Positions 1 to 10,150 of a stretch of 64,000 nt of DNA are shown here, one piece after another. This DNA is from Xanthobacteraceae bacterium. GTDB taxonomy: Bacteria; Pseudomonadota; Alphaproteobacteria; Rhizobiales; Xanthobacteraceae. The stretch spans positions 1 to 64,000 of the forward strand of contig SCUB01000017.1 in assembly GCA_004297465.1 (NCBI GenBank). Direction: 5' to 3'. The number at the start of each line of letters is the position of its first letter. Position 1 is the first letter of the stretch. The notes beneath the pieces are model-generated. The model did not search any database. It had not been told where the DNA came from and saw only the letters and a program-made list of their open reading frames with translations. A program made the position numbers and the translations under genes.

Positions 1-347
1 GATCTCGCGCCATGAGTCGCCAGCCCCGCCCGCTGTTTGAGCCGCACTGATTTGCGGGGCGCACGCCACCAGCATGATCGCGATGCCCCACGCCTGTCCG
101 ATACGGGCAATTCCGAAGACACCTTTATTATGAGCCACTTGATACCCCTAACCCCCAAAGCTAGTTATGCGATTTATTTGCATAAGCATCTGCCCACCTC
201 CGCAGGGGTTGTCAATTTGAAGCCCTCCAAAGTGGAATGGTTCCAGACCTGGAGGCCCAACGCCCTCCTCAGCGGCTCGGGCGCCCCTGAAGAACCGGCG
301 ACCCGGGTTTGGCCGCTGCCCGTTCTGGTCTACAACCGAGGCCGGAC
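1..347. other. Leading intergenic region with no supported gene
   Basis: No convincing gene lies here. One plus-strand frame runs open from the window edge to a TGA at 48-50, so the last 15 codons of an upstream gene could be present, but nothing in that peptide is recognisable. The rest is less GC-rich than its surroundings (around 110-200) and may hold the murI promoter; no clear -35/-10 pair could be picked. Confidence 0.3.
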
Positions 348-1190
348 ATGCGTGATTCCGGAGGCTCCTCCTTGTCGTCAGGCGAGATCCCCGCGACGAT
401 TCTCGTGTTCGACTCCGGTCTCGGCGGCCTCACCGTGTTCCGCGAGATCGTGCGGACACGCCCCGACGCGCATTATGTCTATGTCGCCGACGATGCCTTC
501 TTTCCCTACGGCCGCCATGGCGAGGCGGAACTGACCGCGCGCGTGGTGCCGCTGATGGCGGAACTGATCGTCAATTACAGTCCGGATCTCGTGGTGATCG
601 CCTGCAACACCGCCTCGACGCTGGTGCTGCCGCATTTGCGCGAAAAGTTCGAGGTGCCGTTCGTCGGCACCGTGCCGGCGATCAAGCCGGCCTGCGCCGC
701 CTCGCGCTCGAAACGGGTGTCGGTGCTCGGCACCGAGGCGACCGTGAACCGCGAATACACCCACGCTCTGATCCGCGACTTCGCGCAGGGCTGCGAGGTG
801 ACGCTGGTCGGTTCGGCGCGGCTGGCGGGGCTGGCGGAAACAGCCCTTGGCGGCGGCGCGGTGACCGATGCCGACATCGCCGCCGAGATCACGCCCTGCT
901 TTTCCGAGGCGGACGGCGCGCGTACCGATACCGTGGTGCTGGCCTGCACCCATTACCCCCTGCTGCTCGACCGCCTGCGCGCGCTCGCTCCCTGGCCGGT
1001 GGACTGGATCGACCCAGCCCCGGCGATTGCCCGGCGGGTCACGGACCTCCTGGCCGCGCCCGTGGCGCGGGCGTCCGGGATATTGGCCCGGCAGGCGGTC
1101 TTTACCTCCGGCCGGGCTCCCGGCCCGGCCCTGAGGGCGGCGCTGGCGGCTTTCGGGCTGCACAGCGCAAGTCCCGCTCCGGCCATTTGA
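348..1190 (+). CDS. murI: Glutamate racemase
   Basis: A cytosolic cofactor-independent racemase that converts L-glutamate to the D-glutamate of peptidoglycan. The protein has the N-terminal FDSGLGG substrate loop (residues 21-27) and the two catalytic cysteines in ACNTAS (Cys87) and ACTHYP (Cys200), which define the aspartate/glutamate racemase family. Its 280 residues match the family length. The ATG at 348 is preceded by GAGG six bases upstream; an in-frame TTG at 309 would add 13 unconserved residues and is less likely. It stands alone, about 200 bp upstream of rpsD. No missing residues or frameshift are seen. Confidence 0.95.
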   Translation: MRDSGGSSLSSGEIPATILVFDSGLGGLTVFREIVRTRPDAHYVYVADDAFFPYGRHGEAELTARVVPLMAELIVNYSPDLVVIACNTASTLVLPHLREKFEVPFVGTVPAIKPACAASRSKRVSVLGTEATVNREYTHALIRDFAQGCEVTLVGSARLAGLAETALGGGAVTDADIAAEITPCFSEADGARTDTVVLACTHYPLLLDRLRALAPWPVDWIDPAPAIARRVTDLLAAPVARASGILARQAVFTSGRAPGPALRAALAAFGLHSASPAPAI

Positions 1191-1390
1191 CAGATCCCGG
1201 CTTTCTCCCTAAAACCCACCAATCGCGGGCCGGAATGGCCCGCGTGACGTTTCGCGACCCGTGGTGACCCCTGACGCTCAGGGCGAACCTGTCAGGCCCG
1301 GCTTGCCGGACCAGAGGAGGGCGCGATCCTCAAACCCTGAACCACGATCCGGCCGGACCCTTCGGGCTCCCGCCATCCATGAGGACGCGA

Positions 1391-2008
1391 ATGACCAAGC
1401 GCAGTGAGGCGAAGTACAAGATCGATCGCCGCATGGGCCAGAACATCTGGGGCCGCCCGAAGAGCCCCGTGAACCGCCGCGAATACGGCCCCGGCCAGCA
1501 CGGCCAGCGCCGCAAGGGCAAGCTCTCCGATTTCGGCGTGCAGCTTCGCGCCAAGCAGAAGCTCAAGGGCTATTACGCCAACATCTCCGAGCGCCAGTTC
1601 CACGGCATCTACGTCGAGGCCACCCGCATGAAGGGCGACGCCGGCGAGAACCTGATCGGCCTGCTGGAGCGCCGTCTCGACACCGTGATCTATCGCGCCA
1701 AGTTCGTGCCGACGATGTTCGCGGCGCGTCAGTTCGTCAATCACGGCCACATCAAGGTGAACGGCCGCCGCGTCAACATCGCCAGCTACAAGGTCAAGCC
1801 CGGCGACGTGATCGAGGTGAAGGAAGCCTCCAAGCAGCTCGCGCTGGTGCTTGAAGCCAACCAGCTCGCCGAGCGCGACGTGCCGGAATTCATCGAGGCC
1901 GATCATCACAAGATGACCGCCAAGTACGTGCGCGTGCCCAATCTCGCCGAGGTGCCCTACGCCGTGCAGATGGAGCCGCACCTGATCGTCGAATATTATT
2001 CGCGCTGA
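1391..2008 (+). CDS. rpsD: 30S ribosomal protein S4
   Basis: Primary 16S rRNA-binding protein that nucleates the 30S body and helps keep decoding accurate. At 205 residues it begins with [16 protein letters not shown], the usual alphaproteobacterial S4 N-terminus. It contains the GPGQHGQ segment and the S4 RNA-binding domain from about residue 95 ([10 protein letters not shown], then the HIKVNGRRV turn). The ATG at 1391 has GAGGA at 1380-1384; an upstream in-frame ATG at 1379 would add only four residues. As in many alphaproteobacteria the gene stands apart from the main ribosomal operons. A strong terminator follows at 2034-2063. Confidence 0.97.
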   Translation: MTKRSEAKYKIDRRMGQNIWGRPKSPVNRREYGPGQHGQRRKGKLSDFGVQLRAKQKLKGYYANISERQFHGIYVEATRMKGDAGENLIGLLERRLDTVIYRAKFVPTMFAARQFVNHGHIKVNGRRVNIASYKVKPGDVIEVKEASKQLALVLEANQLAERDVPEFIEADHHKMTAKYVRVPNLAEVPYAVQMEPHLIVEYYSR

Positions 2009-2033
2009 TCGGCGGCCATCTCCGTAAGAGTTC

Positions 2034-2063
2034 AAAAAGCCTCGGTCCGCCGGGGCTTTTTTT
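2034..2063 (+). terminator. Rho-independent terminator of rpsD
   Basis: A-rich lead, then a stem AAAGCCTCGG / CCGGGGCTTT around a TCCG loop, ending in a run of T. It begins 25 bases after the rpsD stop codon. Confidence 0.85.
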
Positions 2064-2131
2064 ATGGCCCTGGTGCATTGCACCTAGGAACACCATCCTG
2101 TGGGTGACTACGCCAAAAGTTTAAGGCGCGC

Positions 2132-2159
2132 TTGACGGTGACCGATTACCAACTAGCGT
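2132..2159 (+). promoter_or_regulatory. Possible sigma-70 promoter of the small membrane protein gene
   Basis: TTGACG at 2132-2137 and TAGCGT at 2154-2159 are 16 bases apart, upstream of the gene at 2201. A small GCACA/TGTGC hairpin at 2166-2181 lies between the promoter and a GGGGGA ribosome-binding site at 2187-2192. The -10 match is weak, so this is inference. Confidence 0.35.
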
Positions 2160-2200
2160 GAACGCGCACAAAAAAATGTGCTTATTGGGGGAAACACAAA

Positions 2201-2434
2201 ATGAGCTTCATTAGTGACATCAAGGGCTGGGTTGGCGCGCTGACCGAACTGGGCCTCATGCTCATCGCGCTGGGCGTCGTGACCGGGCTTCTGGTCGGCG
2301 CCAACACGCCGTTCATCGGCAACGTCACCGCCAACATCGTCGGCTTCGTGAAGGATCTCGGCAGCAACGGCCTTGTCGGCCTGATCGCTCTCGGCTTCAT
2401 CCTGTGGCTGTTCTCGAATCGCAAGGTCGCCTGA
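2201..2434 (+). CDS. Small two-helix membrane protein of unknown function
   Basis: I do not recognise a named family. The 77-residue protein has two hydrophobic stretches, about residues 16-34 and 57-72, joined by a short polar loop containing GNVTANIVGFVKDLGSNG, and a basic end (SNRKVA). This predicts a helical hairpin in the inner membrane with the tail in the cytosol. The ATG has a good ribosome-binding site (GGGGGA at 2187-2192). The next gene, at 2564, encodes a protein with the same layout and a similar loop (N-V-x-F-x-x-D before the second helix), so the two look like divergent tandem duplicates. Holin, toxin or stress-peptide roles are possible, but nothing in the sequence decides between them. 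Confidence 0.65.
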   Translation: MSFISDIKGWVGALTELGLMLIALGVVTGLLVGANTPFIGNVTANIVGFVKDLGSNGLVGLIALGFILWLFSNRKVA

Positions 2435-2448
2435 CGGCGGGCAAGGAC

Positions 2449-2477
2449 GGCGGCGCGGCAGGCCATGCCGTGCCGCC
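2449..2477 (+). terminator. Strong hairpin between the two small membrane genes
   Basis: A 12-bp stem (GGCGGCGCGGCA paired with TGCCGTGCCGCC, one G-T pair) around the loop GGCCA begins 15 bases after the stop of the first small gene. There is no long U tract, so it may act as a weak terminator or mRNA 3' end stabiliser. Confidence 0.4.
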
Positions 2478-2563
2478 GCTACCTTTCGGATTGTCCCCGG
2501 CAGGGCCGAGCCCCGCCGGTTTCCGTCATGACCTGAAATCGAGTCCCGCAGCGGGAGGGCCGC

Positions 2564-2803
2564 ATGCTTGAGTACTTGCAGACCGCGAAACGCTATTTGT
2601 GGGCGTTCGTTGAAATCGGCTTCGTCGCGCTGCTCGGCATCATGCTGGTCTATCTGCTGCTCGGCTCCGGATCGGGCAATTTCGTCCAGGCGGTCGGACA
2701 GAACGTCGTCAAGTTCGCCAACGACGTGCCCGCGCCAAGCCTGGTCGGGTTTACCCTTGTCGGCGCCATCCTGTTCGTCGTGACGCGGCGCAGGGAAGGA
2801 TAA
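2564..2803 (+). CDS. Small two-helix membrane protein, paralogue of the preceding gene
   Basis: A 79-residue protein with a helix at about residues 15-34 (FVEIGFVALLGIMLVYLLL), a Gly/Ser-rich turn, an amphipathic segment (VGQNVVKFANDV) and a second helix at about 58-73 followed by RRREG. The order helix - Gly turn - N-V-x-F-x-x-D - helix - basic tail matches the gene at 2201, which supports duplication. The start at 2564 has GGGAGGG about nine bases upstream. No function can be assigned; the 129-bp gap and hairpin between the two genes allow separate mRNA levels. It converges on the macro-domain gene. Confidence 0.6.
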   Translation: MLEYLQTAKRYLWAFVEIGFVALLGIMLVYLLLGSGSGNFVQAVGQNVVKFANDVPAPSLVGFTLVGAILFVVTRRREG

Positions 2804-2816
2804 GCGCCATTTCCTG

Positions 2817-3362
2817 TCAGGCCGGCTCCTGCGTCAGCGCCTCGGCGTGCAGGCGGCCGCTCTCGTCCGAAAAACAGCAGAATACAACCCGCGTCAGCAC
2901 CGGAGCCGCCGGCAGCGCCAGGTGCGCCGTCGCCACCGCGATACGGGCGGCACGCTCGGCGGGAAAGCCGTAGATGCCGGTGGAGATGGCCGGAAAGGCG
3001 ATGGACGCCAGGCCATGGGCCTGCGTCAGCGCGATGGCGCGGCGATAGCATGAAGCGAGCTGCTCGTCCTCGCCCTTGCCGCCGCCGTGCCACACCGGGC
3101 CGACGGCATGAATCACGTGGCGCGCCGGCAGAAGGTAGCCGCGGGTGATCCTGGCATCGCCGGTCTCGCAGCCGCCCAGCGCGCGGCATTCATCGAGCAG
3201 TTGCGGCCCGGCGCGGCGATGGATCGCGCCGTCGACCCCGCCCCCACCCAGGAGGGAGCGGTTGGCCGCGTTGACGATGGCATCGACGTCGAGCGTGGTG
3301 ATGTCGGCCACGATGACATCGAGCCGCGCCGCGCCGAAAGCGCGCGACGCCAGCGGTGTCAT
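2817..3362 (-). CDS. Macro-domain protein, O-acetyl-ADP-ribose deacetylase type
   Basis: The protein has the ADP-ribose-binding macro fold. It shows DITTLDVDAIVNAANRSLLGG (about residues 20-40), which binds the adenine and distal ribose, then GGVDGAIHRRAGP, the HAVGPVWHGG strand and the AFPAISTGIYGFP loop that cradles the diphosphate. These are hallmarks of the YmdB/MacroD-type class that removes ADP-ribose from proteins or deacetylates O-acetyl-ADP-ribose. Length (181 aa) is typical. Its ATG overlaps the stop of the glutaredoxin gene (ATGA), so both should be on one mRNA. Substrate preference is not readable from sequence. Confidence 0.9.
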   Translation of the reverse strand: MTPLASRAFGAARLDVIVADITTLDVDAIVNAANRSLLGGGGVDGAIHRRAGPQLLDECRALGGCETGDARITRGYLLPARHVIHAVGPVWHGGGKGEDEQLASCYRRAIALTQAHGLASIAFPAISTGIYGFPAERAARIAVATAHLALPAAPVLTRVVFCCFSDESGRLHAEALTQEPA

Positions 3363-3700
3363 TTCATGGTCGAGGGCTGACGCACCGACACACCGCGGTT
3401 GGCGAACAATTCGATGAGCTCGCTGCTCTGGAACATCTCGCGCACGATGTCGCAGCCGCCGATGAACTCGCCCTTGACGTAAAGCTGCGGAATGGTCGGC
3501 CAGTTCGAGTAGTCCTTGACGCCCTGACGCAGCTCTTCGTTCTCAAGCACGTTGAGGCCCTTGTAGCTCACCCCGATATGATCGAGGATCTGCACGATCT
3601 GTCCCGAGAAGCCGCACTGCGGGAAGTCCGGCGTGCCTTTCATGAACAGCACGACATCATTGGACTTGAGTTCATTCTCGATGAATTGCTGAATGCTCAT
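3359..3700 (-). CDS. grxD: Monothiol glutaredoxin, Grx4 type
   Basis: A 113-residue CGFS-type monothiol glutaredoxin. The active motif FPQCGFSG (Cys at residue 29) is followed by the WPTIPQLYVKGEFIGGCDI glutathione-binding strand. This class binds a bridging [2Fe-2S] cluster with glutathione and delivers or senses Fe-S clusters, usually as a heterodimer with a BolA protein. The BolA-family gene lies just upstream at 3782-4015, so the expected partner is at hand. Downstream it overlaps the macro-domain gene by four bases. Nothing is missing from the motif set. Confidence 0.96.
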   Translation of the reverse strand: MSIQQFIENELKSNDVVLFMKGTPDFPQCGFSGQIVQILDHIGVSYKGLNVLENEELRQGVKDYSNWPTIPQLYVKGEFIGGCDIVREMFQSSELIELFANRGVSVRQPSTMK

Positions 3701-3781
3701 GGCTTGGGTTCCTTCCGATCCTGGGTCGGGCCGCCAACGGCGGCGATCAATAATTACGCGCGAGGTGCGCGGGGAGCCGGG

Positions 3782-4015
3782 TTATTCGGGGGCGCCGGTC
3801 TGCAGCGCCAGCGCATGCAGCACGCCGCCCATCTGTCCCTTGAGGGCCTGATAGACGATCTGGTGCTGCTGGACGCGCGACTTGCCGCGGAAGGATTCCG
3901 AGATCACGGTCGCGGCGAAATGGTCGCCGTCGCCCGCCAGATCGCGGATTTCCACTTCGGCATCGGGAAGCGCCTGCTTGATCAGGCGCTCGATCTCCCG
4001 GGCATCCATCGCCAT
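3782..4015 (-). CDS. BolA-family protein, Fe-S partner of the monothiol glutaredoxin
   Basis: A 77-residue BolA-like protein. The sequence runs from the IERLIKQALPDAEVEIRDL helix-strand start through DGDHFAATVISESFRGKSRVQQHQ, which contains the conserved His region, to the VYQALKGQMGGVLHALAL helix. The family has a class-II KH-like fold, and short members of this type (BolA2/IbaG) form cluster-bridged complexes with CGFS glutaredoxins. It is read in the same direction as grxD, 81 bp upstream of it, and follows purL. Function in iron or Fe-S trafficking is inferred from family and neighbour. Confidence 0.92.
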   Translation of the reverse strand: MAMDAREIERLIKQALPDAEVEIRDLAGDGDHFAATVISESFRGKSRVQQHQIVYQALKGQMGGVLHALALQTGAPE

Positions 4016-4030
4016 AACTGGTTGTCTCCG

Positions 4031-6241
<2,211 letters not shown>

Positions 6242-6246
6242 GGGAG

Positions 6247-6948
6247 TTACGCCGCCTTCTCGAAATGCGCGGCCAGCCCCGCGAACAGCCCGCGGCCGTC
6301 GGTGCAGCCCATGATGTTCTCGACGTGGTTTTCCGGGTGCGGCATCATGCCGAGCACGTTGCCGCGCGCGTTGACGATGCCGGCGATCGAGTTGGTGGCG
6401 CCGTTGATGTTGAACGGCTCGCTGACCTCGCCTTCCGGCGATGCGTAGCGGTAAAGCACGCGGCCCTCGCCTTCGAGGCGTTTGATGGTGTCCTCGTCGG
6501 CCTCGTAGTTGCCCTCGCCGTGCGCCACCGGCACGCGGATCACCTGGCCCGCGTTGTAGCCGCGCGTGAACGGGCTGTCGGAACGCTCGACGCGCAGGTG
6601 CACGTCCTTGCAGACGAACTTGATGCCGGCGTTGCGCATCAGCACGCCCGGCAACAGCCCCGCCTCGCACAGAATCTGGAAGCCGTTGCAGACGCCAAGC
6701 ACCAGGCCGCCGTTGGCCGCGTGCGCGCGCACCGCGTCCATCACCGGGCTGCGCGCGGCAATCGCGCCGCAGCGGAGATAATCGCCATAGGAGAAGCCGC
6801 CCGGCACCACGACGAGGTCGGTGCCCTTCGGCAGCGCGGTTTCGGCGTGCCACACCATCGAAGGCTTGATGCCGGAGACGAGCTCAAGCGCGCGCGCCAT
6901 GTCGCGCTCGCGGTTGATGCCGGGAAAGACGAGAACGGCGGATTTCAT
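6247..6948 (-). CDS. purQ: Phosphoribosylformylglycinamidine synthase, glutaminase subunit
   Basis: Class-I glutamine amidotransferase (233 aa) that supplies ammonia to PurL. The nucleophile elbow is GVCNGFQIL (Cys at about residue 86) and the His/Glu pair lies in the [14 protein letters not shown] segment near residue 200. The N-terminus [18 protein letters not shown] is typical. It lies between purS (12 bp gap) and purL (five-base gap) in one operon transcribed purC-purS-purQ-purL. Confidence 0.97.
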   Translation of the reverse strand: MKSAVLVFPGINRERDMARALELVSGIKPSMVWHAETALPKGTDLVVVPGGFSYGDYLRCGAIAARSPVMDAVRAHAANGGLVLGVCNGFQILCEAGLLPGVLMRNAGIKFVCKDVHLRVERSDSPFTRGYNAGQVIRVPVAHGEGNYEADEDTIKRLEGEGRVLYRYASPEGEVSEPFNINGATNSIAGIVNARGNVLGMMPHPENHVENIMGCTDGRGLFAGLAAHFEKAA

Positions 6949-6960
6949 GACAACCCCGCG

Positions 6961-7203
6961 CTAGCCCACCACCTCGACGCGGTAATTCTCGATCACCGTG
7001 TTGGCGAGCAGCTTGTCGGCGGCTTCTTTCAGCAGCGCCTCGGCGCGCGCCTTGTCGGCGTCCGCGAGCTCGATGTCGAACACCTTGCCCTGGCGCACCG
7101 AGGCGACGCCCTCGAGCCCGAGGGATTTCAGCGCACCCTCGATCGCCTTGCCCTGCGGATCGAGGATGCCGGACTTCAGGGTGACCGTGACACGGGCTTT
7201 CAT
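6961..7203 (-). CDS. purS: Phosphoribosylformylglycinamidine synthase, PurS subunit
   Basis: An 80-residue structural subunit that bridges PurL and PurQ so that ammonia can pass between them. The pattern MKARVTVTLKSGILDPQGKA, then the EGVASVRQGKVFDIEL strand and the LLKEAADKLLANTVIENY helix are diagnostic for the family. It begins five bases after the purC stop and is followed by purQ, giving the compact purCSQL order common in Hyphomicrobiales. Confidence 0.96.
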   Translation of the reverse strand: MKARVTVTLKSGILDPQGKAIEGALKSLGLEGVASVRQGKVFDIELADADKARAEALLKEAADKLLANTVIENYRVEVVG

Positions 7204-7207
7204 GACT

Positions 7208-7975
7208 TCAGCCCTTCACGAGAACCGGTCCCGTTCCCGCCGGTCGCTCGTTCTCGGTCATGATGCCGAGCCGTTTGGCGACCTCGGTATAGGCCTCCAC
7301 CAGCCCGCCGAGATCGCGGCGGAAGCGGTCCTTGTCCATCTTGTCGTTGGTCTTGATGTCCCACAGCCGGCACGAGTCGGGCGAGATCTCGTCGGCGACG
7401 ACGATGCGCATCATCTCGTTTTCCCACAGCCGCCCGCATTCCATCTTGAAGTCGACCAGGCGGATGCCGACGCCGAGGAACAGGCCGGTGAGGAAGTCGT
7501 TGACGCGGATGGCCAGCGCCATGATGTCGTCGATTTCCTGCGGGGTCGCCCAGCCGAACGCGGTGATGTGCTCTTCCGAAACCATCGGATCGCCGAGCTG
7601 GTCGTTCTTGTAATAGAACTCGATGATCGAGCGCGGCAGCTGCGTGCCCTCCTCGATGCCGAGGCGCTGCGACAGCGAGCCGGCCGCGACGTTGCGCACC
7701 ACCACCTCGAGCGGAACAATCTCAACCTCGCGGATGAGTTGCTCGCGCATGTTGAGACGGCGGATGAAGTGGGTCGGCACGCCGATGTCGTTGAGGTGCT
7801 GGAAGACGTATTCCGAAATCCGGTTGTTGAGCACACCCTTGCCTTCGATCACCTGATGTTTCTTGGCGTTGAAGGCGGTGGCGTCGTCCTTGAAGTGCTG
7901 AATCAAGGTTCCGGGCTCCGGGCCCTCGTACAGGACCTTGGCTTTGCCTTCATAAATGCGGCGGCGGCGACTCAT
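7208..7975 (-). CDS. purC: SAICAR synthetase
   Basis: Phosphoribosylaminoimidazole-succinocarboxamide synthase joins aspartate to CAIR using ATP. The start chosen (ATG at 7975) gives 255 residues and the family N-terminus [18 protein letters not shown]; in-frame ATGs further upstream (7981, 8005) add unconserved residues. Signatures include [12 protein letters not shown], the [17 protein letters not shown] loop and the [11 protein letters not shown] strand with the ATP/Mg site. The gene leads the purCSQL cluster. Confidence 0.95.
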   Translation of the reverse strand: MSRRRRIYEGKAKVLYEGPEPGTLIQHFKDDATAFNAKKHQVIEGKGVLNNRISEYVFQHLNDIGVPTHFIRRLNMREQLIREVEIVPLEVVVRNVAAGSLSQRLGIEEGTQLPRSIIEFYYKNDQLGDPMVSEEHITAFGWATPQEIDDIMALAIRVNDFLTGLFLGVGIRLVDFKMECGRLWENEMMRIVVADEISPDSCRLWDIKTNDKMDKDRFRRDLGGLVEAYTEVAKRLGIMTENERPAGTGPVLVKG

Positions 7976-8259
7976 CGGCATATACCGTAGGTTGTGAGAA
8001 TCCATATCTTGTGATGCGCTCCGGTGGAAACTGACGCTTTCGACGCAAGGTACATACAGGCGATGGAGCAACCGGCGCGGCAGGCGAGCCTGCGACCGTC
8101 AGGGCAACCTATCCGATCGGAACAGGCAGTACAATCAACAAACTCGCCGGCGAATTTCGGTTAGACTTCCAGAGGGTTGCCTTGACCGTGCGGGACCGTT
8201 ATGCAAGGCGCCGGAACCGCTCAACCCTCCCATCTTCCACGACAGATTCGGGGCATAGA

Positions 8260-8583
8260 ATGACGACGTTCGACAAGCGCGAGGAAAGTTTCGAGAAGAA
8301 GTTCGCGCACGATGCGGAGCTCAAATTCAAGGCCGAGGCGCGGCGCGACAAGCTGCTCGGGCTGTGGGCCGCCGAGAAGCTCGGGATTTCCGGCGCCGAG
8401 GCCGAGGCTTACGCCAAGGCCGTCGTTGCCGCCGATTTCGAGGAGCCGGGCACCGACGACGTCGTGCGCAAGGTGCGGGCCGATTTCGACGCCAAGGGCG
8501 TCGCCATCTCCGACCTGGAAATCCGCACCAAGCTCGACGAGATGTTCGCCGTCGCCGTCGCGCAGGTGAAGGCCGGCAAGTAG
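8260..8583 (+). CDS. ATP synthase inhibitor, zeta subunit (DUF1476)
   Basis: A 107-residue DUF1476 protein, the alphaproteobacterial zeta inhibitor of the F1-ATPase. It opens with TTFDKREESFEKKFAHDAEL, a charged N-terminal segment that in Paracoccus inserts into F1 and blocks ATP hydrolysis, and continues as a four-helix bundle (RRDKLLGLWAAEKLG, then ADFEEPGTDDVVRKV). The ATG at 8260 is preferred because the family starts here; an in-frame GTG 26 codons upstream is not conserved. It is divergent from purC. Confidence 0.9.
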   Translation: MTTFDKREESFEKKFAHDAELKFKAEARRDKLLGLWAAEKLGISGAEAEAYAKAVVAADFEEPGTDDVVRKVRADFDAKGVAISDLEIRTKLDEMFAVAVAQVKAGK

Positions 8584-8611
8584 TTTTCCGCGCTCAAGTA
8601 GTTTTCCGCGT

Positions 8612-9823
8612 TTACGGCCTTGCCATGGCGGCGACCGCCGCCACGAGGCGGTCGAGCACGCCAGCCGAATCGTGCGTGACGTCATCGGCGGCAACGGCGA
8701 TGACGCGATAGCCACGCGCGCCCAGCCAGGCCGCGCGCTCGGCGCGGGCGCCCGCCGCCGCCTCGCTTTCGTGCGGCGGCGCCAGGTCGAGCACGACGCG
8801 CAGCGGAAACGACACGAAATCGCAGATGTGGTTGCCGACCGGCGTCTGACGCTTGAAGCCAAGGCCGGCGAAGCGGCGGTCGTTGACCAGCGCTCTCCAC
8901 AGCGCCCGCTCGGCGTCGGTGGGGTTGCGCCGCAAGAGCCGCGACAGTCCGCGCACCGGCCCCCGCTCGGACGGCACCCGCCCAAGCCCGTGCTCGGCCA
9001 GCAGATCGCGCAGCTTGCCGGCCTCGGCGCCGTCGAGCACGCCGCCGCTGGCCGGCCCCTTTCGTCCCTCGGCGATGGCCATGACGACGCCGTGCAGGGT
9101 CTGGATATCCTGCTGGGTCGGCGCCATGCGCGCGAAGATGTTGCGCAGGTTGATGGTCATGGTCTCGCGCTTTTCCGGCGGGCGGAAGAACTCGACCCGC
9201 TCCAGCTCGCGCTCGAGGCCTTCGAAGAAGGCCTGAAGCTGGTGCTTGCCGGCGCGCGCCGATTTCTCCGGCATGACGAACGGCAGCGCGTTGCCGCTGG
9301 CCTGCTTGAAGCATTCATAGCCGATCAGCAGCACCGCCTGGGCGAGATTGAGCGAGGCGAACGCCGGGTTGACCGGGAAGGTGACGATGCGGTCGGCCAG
9401 CGCCACCTCGGTGTTCTCGAGGCCGTAGCGTTCGCGCCCGAACATCACCGCCACGCTGTCGCCCCGCGCGCTTGAGGCCGTAATCTCGCGCGCGGCCGCT
9501 TCGGGCGACACCACCGGCTTGGCCTGGTCGTGGGCGCGCGCCGTGGTGGCGAACACCAGCGTGCAGTCGGCGATCGCCGCCTCCACCGTCTCGAACAGCT
9601 CGGCATGATCGAGGATGGCGTCGGCCCCGGAAGCGGCGCGGCGGGCGTGGACGCTGGGCCAGCCGTCGCGCGGCTTGACCAGCCGCAGCCGCGAAAGCCC
9701 GAAATTACCCATGGCGCGCGCCGCCATGCCGATGTTCTCGCCGAGCTGCGGCTCGACAAGAATGACGATGGGGCCGCGCACCTCGGCGGGCGGTTTGGTG
9801 TGGTCGGTGCCTGATCCTGCCAT
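8612..9823 (-). CDS. trmJ: TrmJ-type tRNA 2'-O-methyltransferase fused to a DUF559 nuclease-like domain
   Basis: Residues about 15-235 form a SpoU/TrmH-superfamily SAM knot. They show VEPQLGENIGMAARAMGNFG, GRERYGLENTEV and the PVNPAFASLNLAQAVLLIGYE knot segment, as in TrmJ, which methylates ribose at tRNA position 32. A helical linker (RETMTINLRNIFARM) leads into a C-terminal part (about 290-395) resembling DUF559, a Vsr-like endonuclease fold (RRNPTDAERALWRALV, then ICDFVSFPLRVVLD, then GARGYRVIAV). The usual acidic ELDG catalytic stretch reads LDLAPPH, so nuclease activity may be lost. Start: ATG 9823 or 9841. In-frame codons further upstream lie in a 12-nt tandem repeat and are unlikely to be translated. 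Confidence 0.85.
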   Translation of the reverse strand: MAGSGTDHTKPPAEVRGPIVILVEPQLGENIGMAARAMGNFGLSRLRLVKPRDGWPSVHARRAASGADAILDHAELFETVEAAIADCTLVFATTARAHDQAKPVVSPEAAAREITASSARGDSVAVMFGRERYGLENTEVALADRIVTFPVNPAFASLNLAQAVLLIGYECFKQASGNALPFVMPEKSARAGKHQLQAFFEGLERELERVEFFRPPEKRETMTINLRNIFARMAPTQQDIQTLHGVVMAIAEGRKGPASGGVLDGAEAGKLRDLLAEHGLGRVPSERGPVRGLSRLLRRNPTDAERALWRALVNDRRFAGLGFKRQTPVGNHICDFVSFPLRVVLDLAPPHESEAAAGARAERAAWLGARGYRVIAVAADDVTHDSAGVLDRLVAAVAAMARP

Positions 9824-9858
9824 GGCGGTGGTATGCCCCATGCGCGAGGCCGCCGTCG

Positions 9859-9894
9859 AGCCATTCCAAGAGCCATTCCAAGCGCCATTCCATG
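9859..9894. repeat. Three tandem 12-nt units
   Basis: AGCCATTCCAAG occurs twice in a row, followed by the variant CGCCATTCCATG. The array sits 36 bp upstream of the trmJ start, in a region probably not translated. Confidence 0.8.
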
Positions 9895-10150
9895 ACCGGC
9901 GCCGCACGGGCATCCTCGGCCGCCGGCCGAAAGCCCCGCGGCGGCCGGAACCCTAGGCCATGTACCGGAGATGACGCCGGTTTTTCCCCGCCTCGGGTCA
10001 CCGGCGCGGACGGCCGGGCTACGTCCAATTGCCAGTCGGAACGGCCCGTCCGCCGCTTTGACGCGGTCGGCTGCGATGCTATAGCGGCGCGGTAGAGCCC
10101 TCTCCGCTCCCCCCGCCCGTTCACACCCTTCCTAGGTAAGGCCCGGCCCC

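Noticed and set aside
37-534. Plus-strand open frame of 165 codons before and inside murI
   Set aside because: It overlaps the start of murI in another frame, and its translation has no recognisable content.
1191-1390. Ribosomal-protein leader RNA before rpsD
   Set aside because: Only short GC-rich stems (for example CCTGA-CGC-TCAGG near 1268-1280) are visible; no known rpsD leader pattern was recognised.
2201-2803. Toxin-antitoxin pair
   Set aside because: Both proteins look like membrane hairpins of similar type; no antitoxin-like DNA-binding partner or antisense RNA is evident.
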